Assembly: GCA_963681505.1 (NCBI GenBank)
Contig: OY811991.1
Location: forward strand, 2,924,671 to 2,988,670
DNA length: 64,000 nt
Source of the DNA: Eunapius fragilis
Lineage: Eukaryota; Porifera; Demospongiae; Spongillida; Spongillidae
Reading direction: 5' to 3'
Below the pieces are notes generated by a model. It did not search any database and had not been told where the DNA came from. It was given only the letters and a program-made list of their open reading frames with translations. Shown piece by piece: positions 11,576 to 23,000 of this stretch. Made by a program: the position numbers and the translations under genes. Numbering within the stretch: position 1 is the stretch's first letter; each line of letters opens with the position of its first letter.

Positions 11576-12351
11576 ACGTGAAGATCAATTGGAATTAACA
11601 ATTGGAACTGGAACTAAGATACAATTAGAACTAACAAATCAGCTAATCAGATAAAATCAATTACTATACTTTGCTGGAAAACATTATGATCTAATAATGG
11701 TAGCTGTGCACAACGATGTATGGATTCTTTTTTTAAACGCAGGCATCCTACCAAATATTAGAAATACTAGCTGCCTCGGTCTGAAAATATTACTTCTACC
11801 AGGCTTTGTTTTTCATTGTACGAACCAAGCATTACATGTACATGCAGTGCACATGCATTTAAAAGGCCATGTCCAAGCTTAAAACACATGCACAATAGCG
11901 TGCACCGAAACGAAAGCAGCGAAATATTTTCTATAATGAGTCTTTTAGTTAAGTGTCATTAACTGGTGTAGCAGCAAGCAAGGGGTCATGCAGCTTACAT
12001 CTAACGCATGTCGCGAGTTGAAATGAACTGGAAAATTACTTCGTCATTCCTTTCACGTACCAAATACACGTTTAATAAAATGAATTCACCTTCGGTGCCT
12101 AACTTGTGCTCATCGTAACAAGCTGGCACACCAGTAGTTGTTCCACCCATAGGACATTTACAAAGAAGAAACGTTTATAGAATAGCGAAGTGTGCTAAAA
12201 TAATATTCGGCAGGGCGGTTGTGAATTAATTAATTTTTAATAAAGCGTGCCTTTTCATTTAGCTAGTTTCTCATATTTCTATGTACACAAAAGGGGAAAT
12301 TTGGGCTCAAGCGTCATTGTTGCATGTCATATACAGAGGCGTAGGAACCAG

Positions 12352-12427
12352 CCCCCCCCCCCCCCCCCCCCCCCCCCCCATTACGTATATGAAGTACGCT
12401 GAATTTATATCGAATCCCCCCCCCCCC
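12352..12427. repeat. poly-C homopolymers
   Basis: A C run at 12352-12379 and a shorter one at 12416-12427, about 40 bp apart. Confidence 0.85.
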
Positions 12428-14879
12428 TCCAATCCTGTTTACGTTCCTAGAATTCGGGAGACAGCATCGACGAGATATTTCAATGTAGCAGTCAAATTAT
12501 AGGGGTAACTCCATATTTCAGCATTGGTTTGACACAGGCCCCATAAAAGAGCAAAAACTTCAGAAAGGAGTCCAAAGTTTTAAATTGAAGCTCTGAACAA
12601 CAGTGATAAAATCCATACCTACAAAATACGTGCATGTACCATAATTTGACTTCCGCATTGCAATATACTGTTCCCATCTCTATAGTGACCTCTTGAGGCC
12701 GTCAATGGCTGCTGCTGGTGGGACGAAGTGGATGGTACATTGGTACAGCAAACACCTTGCTACTGTTATGAACAGCAATGACATCTTGCTGGTGTGATTG
12801 AGTCACGTATTTAGAGGCTGGGTATTCTAGTGACTGTGCCTATACAACCACTTCTTGCGTAGTGGTGACATGTTAATTAATCTTGTGCCCAGACCCACAT
12901 ATCAAGAAATTAGCGATCACGGGAAATTACGTTAAGTATACTCGTTCCCAAACCACTGAATAGGGAGGTTGTATGGAAAAATGAGCTAAAAGCTATGCTA
13001 CTTGCAGAATGAAACATTTGTAACGGCGGTTCCGTAATATAATAATAATAATATGGAGCCCATAGGTAATTATCCCAATTTTTATACCCTTCCCCGGACT
13101 TCCTCAAAATGGTTATGGTTTTGCAATACCTAAATAACTGACATCTAATGGTCATGTTCCACCCTTTATAGCATCTGTACAAAATATGTAGTCATCTTTG
13201 TAACGGCACTTTCATAAGATATGACCTATTCCCATAATTATCATAATATTTGAATTATTTTCGGACTTCCTCAGAAGTTTTTACCAACTCAATCCAAGAA
13301 CGTTTGAGAACGGTATGACGTCAGCTTGTCATTACGTGCAGTCTTCCCATATAAGTATATAGGATGTGATTAGTGCCAAAAGTCGGTCACGGACCGATGA
13401 CGCAGCGCAGCGATCTCGTGCCCAGAAATCATATGTTTATGTAATATCGAAAAACATTATTAGATGGTGGTTGGGCTGGCTGTATACAGCTAGGTGCAGA
13501 AAAAAAATAGCGTAAAAGAATATATAAAAGAATATATGGAGCCTTACAGCATTCTATGAACGCTACCAGTAACTGCATGGGAGTCCTTAACTAGCCACTC
13601 CCGCTACAGGTCATAACAAAGAGATACTAATAATGGTACGTCTGTGTATTATTCTATTTGATGCACATTCACGTATTTGTAATTTTTTTTCGAGAGGCAA
13701 CCCCATGGTGATGTTGAATTTGAGGTGATCGATGTTGTGGTTACAGTATTATTTGACACTCGGGCAGTGCCATAGTTACATTGTGCATAATAAGTATTAC
13801 TGCTCAACTTGGCATCTCAGAATTTCATACCCAGGAATCATGCGTGATTTTTAAGAATACGTTGTGTTGTGAACTGGTAGAAGTATATCAATTATCTTAC
13901 GTGTAAGAAGGGAGGTGGGGGGGTTAATACGGCGTGTCTATTGGCCGGGAGGGAGGGGGGCCTATATTTGACAATTTTGTGTAGCACTCCCCTCCCCCTT
14001 TATATAATAAAGGTGAGGTGGAGGAAAGCTCGGGCCCTCTGAGATAGATGAGAGTTCAATTGCCCCCACTGCCACTGTTAGTTCAGTGATAGGTTTATAT
14101 GGAAACTATACATGCATGGACCAAAACAAAAGACAGTGTGACAAAAATGCATGTACCTGGCTACACCATGGATTATATAATCTATGCTGAGGCAGCGAAA
14201 GATTGGCTCTAACAATATATACTGCAAGGGCAGATACAGTGCTTTTGTTAACAATTCAGCTAAGGTGAGGAAGGGCGGCCCCAGAAAAGTCAGTGGATTA
14301 AAATTCATCAGTATATTTAGCATTTGTAGCTAGCAATTAATTGGGATAGTCAGTGCCCAATTAAGATACTTGGGCACTAGACTAAAAACATATATGCATG
14401 GGGCCCCATCTCTACCCACCAATGCATTGGATCGATCTGATTTTAAATAAATATTCTACTGCATAAATTGGGTTAGAACCGTTAGATCAGTTATTGCGTC
14501 GCTGGCATAGTATTCCTGGCCATGAGGGGCCCCACATAATGCCAGGGGCCCTAGACTATAGGCTGTAGCTTAGCCCCAGATTTTAGCCTAGTCTGTCCTA
14601 TTGTTAATCTGGGCCCTAAGGAGTTAGCCTGCAACATTTTTGATTTTTTACCCTTCACAATCACGTCACACTACTAATCTGGACATTGTTCAGTCGAGGA
14701 ACACTTTTGCATATGTTATTTTGTGTGGTGTGATTGTTTTTGTATATCCGTACCTGGTCTGTGTAAATGCTTGTTTTAATACGCCTTTATGTCCTTATTG
14801 TTTTTCATCTTATTGGATGGAATGCAAACACTGCCTGGTGTGTCTGGAGTTGGATTAGCAATTGAAAGGTCTCAGTTAA

Positions 14880-15952
14880 GTTTCTCATGTCCAAAAATGT
14901 ATCTTTCATCAGGTCATTCATGGAGGACTCAGTTGTACATGAAAGCATACTCCATCATACTGTCTGCACCTGCAGCTAGCTCCTGTACTGTGTGGAGGAC
15001 TGCACGAGAGACATCAACGTTTTCAAGTTGCATGACCTTGATGTTTACAGGGACCTGAAAGCGTTTGTCATTGATGAGGCACACTGTGTTAAGAAAAGAT
15101 ATGTATTACAGCCATATAATGTTGCCATTGTCATGCCATGTTACAATTTTTATTAGGGGAACAACCTTCAGGCATGTGTTGGCAAGGGTCGGTGAAGTAC
15201 GCAGCTTGATCCCATCATCCGTACATGTTATGGCACTTACAGCAACAGCTACTTCTAGTGATCGCATAGCAGTGACGCAAATGATAGGGCTACAAAACCC
15301 ATATACCCTCAAACAGACCCCATTGAAGCCTAACATAGTGTATCATATTGGGTCTTTCAAGACAGTACCAGATACCTTTAAAAAATTTGCTGACAGACTT
15401 AGGTTTGAGAGAGTTGCATTCCCTAAGACAATTATTTATTGCACATCATTTTCAATGTGTGCTGACATTTATCTTTTCTTAAAATATTGCCTGGGGCCAG
15501 CTTTTGTCAACCCCCAGGGTGCACCAGACAACCCAGAATTCCGGCTGTGTGACATGTTCACCAGCATAACAGAAAATAATCACAAATCTCAAATCCTTAT
15601 ATTGTTTAAAAGTGAGAGCAATCTTCGAGTTGTCATTGCCACAATGGCTTTTGGGATGGGGATTGATTGCCAGAATGTTAGGCAGATAATTCATGTAGGG
15701 ATACCTGATCATGTCTGCAGTTATATACAAGAGACAGGAAGAGCAGGAAGGGACAGAGCTATATCAATGGCCACATTGCTGAAATCAAGAAAATATCACC
15801 AAGTTGATGATGACATCAAACAGTATGTCACGAACAGCAATAAGTGCAAGCGTGACATTCTTTTTGGATATATGGACAACTACACCCATACTGATTTTGA
15901 CAAAATGTGTTTGTGCTGTGATGTGTGTGCAAAGTCCTGTGTTTATGTGTAA
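14880..15952 (+). pseudogene. RecQ-like superfamily II helicase, N-terminally decayed, transposon-associated
   Basis: The intact 3' frame (15065-15952) carries helicase motif III (VMALTATAT), IV (TIIYCTSFSM), V (VVIATMAFGMGID) and VI (YIQETGRAGRDRA), then a Cys-rich end (LCCDVCAKSC) like the RecQ zinc-binding region. The DEAH box (FVIDEAHCVKK) lies just upstream at about 15064-15095 in a different frame. A small intron probably separates them, with an acceptor near 15159; its donor looks mutated. Further upstream a segment reads SFMEDSVVHESILHH and then hits a stop. Walker A and motif Ia are absent here but present in the related copy at 32.4 kb. The gene converges on the DUF6589 gene, with fewer than 10 bp between the stop codons. 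This looks like a decayed cargo gene of a DNA transposon, not a host RecQ. Confidence 0.8.
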
Positions 15953-15960
15953 AGAGATGC

Positions 15961-18900
15961 TTAAGCCTTTTGTATTATTTGATATCTGATGAACTTTGAT
16001 TTACATGTATTAGTTAGTGAATACAGGTATAAAGCACATACACAAGGAGCAAGGTAGTTTACTAACAAGCACTCAGTTATATCTTCTTTCCCTTTAGACT
16101 GAAGTAGATTTTTTGGTTTTGGAAATCTTCGATGTTTTCTTCCTTTGTTCACTACAACAAATGATTTAGCAGTGACTAACTCTTTTATCACAATCTGAAT
16201 GTCTTTTTTAGCCTTCGGTTTCTTCCGCTTACTGGAATCCCTTGTCACATTGTTGATTGCATCAAAGTTATCCATCACTGGTGAAAGAGTGCCTATGGCA
16301 CGACCTATCCGTTGAATGGGTGATTTATTTGATCCTAGGCCATTCAAAGCATCCTTTGCTATCTTGTTAAGGTGTTCAATATGAAGATCCACAGGTATGT
16401 TTCTTCCTGGTTGTCCATGAACATTAACAAAATGACTCCATAAAAGCTGTGCTGACTGCCAAGGGGAGAGTAAGTAGGTGTGCTGCAAGAGAAAGTTTGC
16501 AGCCTCACAAGCATAGCGTTTGTTTCCAGAAGCTAAAAATATTGGCAGCATGTATTTCCAGCACCGCAAAACATGTCCACCATCTCCTTCCCTTATAGCA
16601 TCGGCAAATTCCATATACAAACAGCACATACGCAGCAGTTGCACAGAGTATTCACATACACCATCACCTTCAGTGGGCAACCTCACATTCGTGTTAAAGT
16701 TAAAGCATATATACTTATCATATAATAGACCACATAACTATGTTTCTTTCTGTCAGTCTCAGAGAGAGTCCAGATCGCATCAGCCCCAGGCAAGATGTGT
16801 TCGGCAGGATAATCACAGGCAGAATTTTGATCAAACACACCAAGAGCAGCAGATGTGACAAGGCCAGCAGAGATTATTTCCAAAAAGTCTTCACAAGCAT
16901 TTACATTATTTCTGGGGGTACTAACGATGCTAGTATAATTGAGCTTATTGCGACATTGGTAAAGTGTTCCAAAATCACCACCTGAGCGTGAGGAGTAGAA
17001 GAACTTCCAAATCACCTACACAAAACCAAAAAAAATAAAACAAGTACCATACTACATGCAGTGTTGCCTTACATCAAGCAGTTTTACTTTGGTATACCAA
17101 TCTGCTGCAACAGGGACCAATCCAGCCAGTCTCCCTGACAATGATGATTCATGTGTCTTAGCCTTTTTTGCCCCTCTTCCTCTTGCTGCCATTTTCTGGT
17201 CTCCAGCAAACTCAATAGGATGAGATAAAGTTTCCACCACTTGGACAGTCTTATCTATGTTTGGTACATAAACATCCTTAAGGACCTCCACCATAGGAAC
17301 ATACTGTTGTAGTTCAGCCATAATCTCAACCATATCCTCCATTTTGTTCTCATCTTTGAGCTTAATTCCAAGAGGAATCTGAGTAGTAATAGTGGTAAAA
17401 TGAAAAGCACTATTGAAAATTATAACGTACATTGTTTCAGCTGCAATTAGTTTGATTTCAATACTTACCACCTTAGAGCACGTGGACATTTCATCATAAA
17501 ATTCATGCTTAATATGCCAGTCTACCACACCATCAAATGAATGCTGAAAAAATTCCATATTTGCATTAGACATCAAGACACATATGTTATTGCGTAGAGC
17601 TGCATCATCATCCAGAGTAGGTAGCAAGAAAGATGCCAATTGTTTAGCATCCCTCTGCATAGTTGGGATAACTTGATCACAAAGATGGTTGAAATCGACT
17701 CTGTCAGCTACAGCATAGGAGTGAAAATAGTGGATGGAATTTGGTTTCTTGCACCCAATTCTCATGTATCGCTGCTTGATACATTTGTCAAAGGTTGTCA
17801 CCGCACAACTGATATAGGGTTAGAGAACCTATAGCAAAGGAAATAGTAACTCCAATATATACAAATAAGGGCAGTATGGAGTCATTCTGTACCTTGCTCT
17901 TCTGTTTCTGTTTCTGTGTGTTCAGAGCAGGCATGAATAACACATGACTCAAGATGTTGTGACTCTGAGTCATGTTGCAGTTGGGTAAGTGTGGCACCAT
18001 TATTGTTGGTTGACACTCCAGATTAGTTGAAGTCTCATTCTCATCACTGCTATCACAATCCCTATCACAATCTCCATCATAATTCCTAGTATCACTGTCC
18101 ATAACATCCTCAACAGATGAACTGATGCTGAGGGCATCAGAATCAATGTACTCATCATCAGACGTTATAGGTGAAAAGCTCTGCCACGACAAGTCACTTT
18201 CTGATCTTGTATCTTCATCAGAGGCAGCGTGCGAATATGAATCACCATAATCTTCAACGCTATAATTGCCCAAAGACAACGATGGAGATCTTGAAGATGT
18301 CTTATAAAAAATAAATAAATAAATTACGTTTGAAATTGTACAGTTCTTACCATTGCATTTGTACTGCTCAGTGTTGAGATGATACGATCTCTCCATCCTT
18401 TGACTGTCACATCAAAATCTTCGCCAACTTTCTCCAGCAAGCGAATTACAGTAGTTTAAGAAACAGTCAATAACTTTCGTAGCCGATTAAAGACCTATAA
18501 ATAAGGAAATTTTAATAGTTGTTCAGTTGAATGAAATAAATTTACCTCTTTGGAGGTGTGTCCAGCATAAAGGATTAAAGAATTGATTTTCTGTACTAAG
18601 TTCATCTTTTGGTTCTGATGGTTTATAAGAATTGATGCACACAACCCTACTATGGCACAATCAGTGTCAGTATGAGGAACTTTGTGCCTCTTAATGGCTG
18701 AAAACAGAAGACTCATAAGTAATGGAGCAAACTTAGAGAGCTCATCCATTAGCAAGTTCCATGAAGATTCTTTGAGGTGTCTAGTATTCAGGGACTGCAG
18801 GATGGAATTGGCTCCATCAGATGCCATACTTCTTACTTCACTGGCCAGCTCTTTTCCTAGCATCTCTACTACATGCTTCTTTGTTACTGGGTCTGTCAAT

Positions 18901-19586
18901 ACTTCTCTTGCAACTGTCATTCTATTTTTCTTGCTACAGCCTTCGCCATACGATTACATGTAGGACTTATTATGTACTTCCTAGGAGTCACGTAACCAAC
19001 ATGTATCTGTATATATATAATATAAATGATTTGCAAGAGTAATAATCGTATAGTAACATACATATACATACATACATACCACAACTTCTGGGGAGTGAGT
19101 GGTTGGCTCTGATGATTGAACATGAGCAGGCTGAAATAGAGACCTAGCAAGCCTTGACCTCTTCTTAGGAAGGTTTGTTGCAAATTGAGAGCACAGATCG
19201 AGTGCGTCAGCAGCTTTTCTTAAGTTGTCTCTTATGCTATTTTGGGCTTCTATAAATTTCTCATAAGCATAGAAACATTTTCTACACATTTTGGGTGCTC
19301 TTAGGCCATCTGCACCGCTTAGGATAATGTCAATATCTTGCGAATCTACACTGGTCTGATAATCCTCCTCTAGTAACCTTCTCCACATCATGGCAACATC
19401 TTCGGCGTCGGGATTATCCAGAGCTCTTCTTTCGTTTGCTTTTGGAATATCGATACCACACCCGAGGCAATACATTACACGCGGCAGCTGGCAGTGAATG
19501 AGATTATTAAAACGTTCTAAATTAGCCAATCTGTTCACACTTAATTTATACAAGTATTCATCGATACCGATTGTATAACACGCCAA
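15961..19586 (-). CDS. DUF6589-type transposon protein (multi-exon, probably decayed)
   Basis: Exons on the minus strand, by splice signals: 19586-19080 (Cys-containing N-terminus, CLGCGID and MCRKCFYAYEK, possibly zinc-binding), about 18950-18546, about 18495-18360, about 18300-17894 (Asp/Ser-rich), about 17811-17469, 17378-17073, about 17016-16739 and about 16682-15961. The last three carry the pattern I associate with DUF6589: AADWYTKVKLLD, IWKFFYSSRSGGDFGTLYQC, NACEDFLEIISAGLVTSAAL, LLSPWQSAQLLWSHFVNVHG and DLHIEHLNKIAKDALNGLG. The C-terminus is Lys/Arg-rich. With my splice choice, an in-frame TAA falls at 18456-18458, suggesting decay. DUF6589 proteins are, from general knowledge, transposon-associated and possibly transposases; I did not identify a catalytic triad. 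It is tail to tail with the RecQ-like gene. Confidence 0.7.
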
Positions 19587-19640
19587 AATTCATTGACAAG
19601 TTGCATAATACGTCTGTACAAAAACTGTGCGGGTTTGGTA

Positions 19641-19671
19641 CCCGACCTTCCGCCAATATGCGAAGGTCGGG
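19641..19671. repeat. 10-bp hairpin just outside the DUF6589 gene
   Basis: CCCGACCTTC (19641-19650) and GAAGGTCGGG (19662-19671) can pair. It lies 55 bp upstream of the DUF6589 start and might belong to the terminus of the element. Confidence 0.5.
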
Positions 19672-20039
19672 CTACGCCTAACTAGCATTCACTTTCATTT
19701 GTGTTGTGGTGTTTATGTGCACTCATAGATCTATGGTGTCTGCAGCTTGTCTGTTAGGGGTTAATAGCATCAGATAAAAGTTTATGTCAGTGTGGTGATT
19801 GACTAAGTTGGTTTTGGTAAACCCCACGGTGCTGGGCCAGCTGCATTATATGCAAGAGCGATCACATAAAATATATCATTGGGTCTAGTCCTTCTATTAT
19901 CACTTCTATAAATGTTCATGACCTTACCTATTAAAACAAACAAATAAAACATCCATCCCAACGAATTTAAATAGATATTCAGCAACTACTGCATCAACTG
20001 CCATAATTATAATACACTAAGAACGTAATTCAAATATTC

Positions 20040-23000
20040 TTATTCCGACTTGAGAGATGACATTCCAGCCTTCATAATCTCATCCACGACAAGCAGATTT
20101 GAAGCAATGGTGGTGCTGCAAATATAGATTGATGAACAATTGGATAATTAAACAAGCACGTGAAGAATGATCCCATAGCTAGAAAAGTATAGTAAAGGCA
20201 CTAACATACTGCATTACAAAAAAAAAAAAAACAAAAAAAAAAAAAACCACTATACAGGAACCATAGCAAGTTGTTATTAACACAAGAATGTTGGGTCATG
20301 CATAATTGAATAGAAAATGCTATACAGAATCATACCAAGAGTGGAGCAGCTGTCTTTTTACACGATAGTTGTCCCAAATACCTTCATCAGCAGGAATCAA
20401 TGCCTCTCCTACAGAATTAAAATTTCATCTTAGACCACACATCTCTACTTCCTTGCTACACAAGAGCACACACCACACACACACACACAACCATATATGA
20501 ATGCATACATGCAACTCCAGATGCATTGTGTGTAAATGTGAAGAACAATTTCAATTTTTCCTAGAAACCAAGAAATTAAGGTAAACTGCCAAAATAGATA
20601 TATTTCCTGTTGGTTGAAAGTATTGAGGAAATAAGCTTCCGTCTAAATGAGACGGATATGGTGATTGGAGGGAAGGTGTCACCACGTGGAAGCGTGGTTT
20701 TATAAGGGAGTGTAAAGATTAGTGGGTCATTCTAACATTCTACACGCACGCTGTATCCTGCAATTTTTTCCTTGTGATGTTCTGAGTTTGGACAGGTTGA
20801 TCCTTGACTGGAGGAGCTGATGGGAGATACTCCGACAGTGGCAGCTGGTCGTGTTGTGTGTGTTTGTGTGTGTGAGCAGTGTAGTTAGGAAGGTTTTTTG
20901 CCCCAGCAGGTGGATTTTCCCTTCAAAAGGTTTTCCACAGGTTTTTTCCGAGGGTTAGGTGTGGGCTCACCTACCCTGAATATAGTTAGGTTTTATTTAT
21001 GCCTACTGCTCAAGCGTGTGTCGTGTGTGGAGCTCCTGTGCTATTTCTCTTGGTCTACATAAAGGGAAGTATGATGAGCTTTTTACTGCCTGTTCATGTG
21101 ATGCTAAATCGAAATCTGATGCAAACAGTTTTCGTTTTCTCCATGGTATAACATCATTTGAGTTCATAATAGCATTTCTCACAGCTTAAAATTTTTGTCA
21201 CACCTAGAAGGTATTACTATCAAGTTACAAAGTTCAAGTCTTGACATTCTAGAGGCATACCAGGTGATTGATGATATTAAAAGTGTTTATAAGGAACTTC
21301 ATAGGTCAGTAGACCAACATTTTCATATTATATACCAGCAAGCAATTTGCAAGCATACATGTTTTACCAAGTGCTCCACGAATAACAGCAAGACAATGTC
21401 ATAGAGATAATGCCCCTGCAGAGACAGTAGAATATCACTATACTTTAAACATAGTCATTCCTTTTCTGGATTATATTATATCTGAATTAGACAACTTGTA
21501 GCGGATCGATTTGAGTATTTAACGTCAGTTTGTCAGTTTTTATATAAGTAATGTACTTACAGATTCTTCCCAAGTGATACCTTTTAGTTTTAAAGACAGG
21601 GTTCGAAATACCAGGTGCCGCACCTGCGCCCCGCAGGTACTTTATTCAGTCCGCAGGTAGCCCTATACGTATACCTGCACTTTGCACAGGTAAGTGCAGG
21701 CGAACGTAGTTTACATTAAATTCCAAAGGCGAATTGCTCGTGCGTGCGTTAGAAAGCATTTAGCTTACGCGCGCATGCGTAAAAATTGATGATTAGTGGC
21801 TTATTAACAGTGGTTAACGATCAAAATACCGCCAAAGAAGGCCCGTATTTCCACTAGTGATGTTCCTGCATGGCAGCGTTCTATCGCGGGATTTCAGACA
21901 GTTTGCACAGTTGCCAGTACTAGTACTAGTACAGTTGCCAGTACTAGTACTAGTACATGTAGCAGTTCACATGCTGAGGTTGCTAACGAAGAAACTCACG
22001 ATTTTCCATCCGCCAAAAAGGTTCATGTCTATAATTTTAAATATGTAGAATAAGTCTAGAATTCATGCAAATAAATTCATTCATATTGCCAAATCACAAT
22101 TTAAAAAATACATGCACAACCATGCATGTGTCTACAAGTGTGCAGGTAGACATGCCAAAGTGCAAGTAGTATAGATACCCCATCTGCACCTTGTGCAGGT
22201 ACTTTTTAAAGAATATTTCGATCCCTGAAAGATAAGAGCGGATTTTTAAAAACCACGTTCTAATTTGGCAGTTTACCTTACTGGACATTGTACTAAGAAG
22301 AAATACTTTTATAAATGGTGGCGCAGTGTGGTTTGATCACAATTTGTGGTTGATTTTTAGAGATGTCAATTTTCTAACGAAGACCCGCTTGTTCATAATC
22401 CTCTACAGACTGGTAAGTCACCTGTTTGATTGCAACATGTACAAAATTGGGAAATCCCTGTACAACATGATACCCTGTCGCACACGGCCGCTATAAGAAC
22501 CGGCACAATCAACAGAATTCATGTAAACCTCTGTAACAACAGCCATACCAAAATTCACTGTCTTCGCATGTGCAACAGCTGCAGCCACACGCTAAACCTC
22601 GCCGTTTCCACCAGCTGTTGCAATAGTCATTAGAAAAGAACGCTTCTCCAGATACAAACACAATTGTTGAACGCGAACCACTAACAACTATGATAATCCA
22701 GTTATGTTGACAACAGAACAGTTTGCTGCACCTTAAATACTTTTGAGTCTACTTAAGCTGTTATCTGCAACAATAGTTCGTGTGTGCTAGATGCTGTTGA
22801 TCAATCACTTACAAGCTGGGATCCGAGTGTATGACAGTACACATTTACATGCTGCAAGCTGTTTGTCTTCAAATCATGCCCGTTAAGGAGTTATGAACCA
22901 TCAAAGTAGAAATAATTAATTATTCATGACCAATTTATTCTGTAAACCATTCGCGTTATTAAAGGTGTTTTTTTTTGGGCCAAACTAACTTTTATAATAG

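Larger units (their letters stand above)
10400..14780. other. long stretch with no recognised gene
   Basis: I found no coding family here. It holds a (CA)n tract (11412-11575), C homopolymers (12352-12380, 12416-12427) and a short ATA repeat near 13035-13052. Sequences near 12882 and 13412 (CTTGTGCCCAGACCCA and TCTCGTGCCCAG) resemble the terminus of the snap-back element at 32.17 kb. They could be remnants of its end or of a related element. Confidence 0.5.
14880..19700. mobile_element. RecQ + DUF6589 two-gene DNA transposon (decayed copy)
   Basis: A plus-strand RecQ-like helicase and a minus-strand DUF6589 gene converge with almost no spacer. The same two families recur together at 32.2-33.8 kb. 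That recurrence, rather than either gene alone, supports one element. Exact ends are not found: the left end is degraded and the right end lies beyond 19586. The combination is compatible with the Academ-H lineage, which I recall as encoding a DDD/E transposase plus an SF2 helicase. That link is inference. Confidence 0.6.

Noticed and set aside
14880..15952. Host RecQ/BLM helicase gene
   Set aside because: It lacks HRDC and an intact N-terminus, converges on a DUF6589 gene, and recurs as a partial copy at 32.4 kb, so it is transposon cargo.
21597..22227. CRISPR-like or regulatory array, because of recurring CAGGT and CAGTACTAGTACT units
   Set aside because: Eukaryotic context, irregular spacing and inverted CAGGG ends fit a MITE-like element better.
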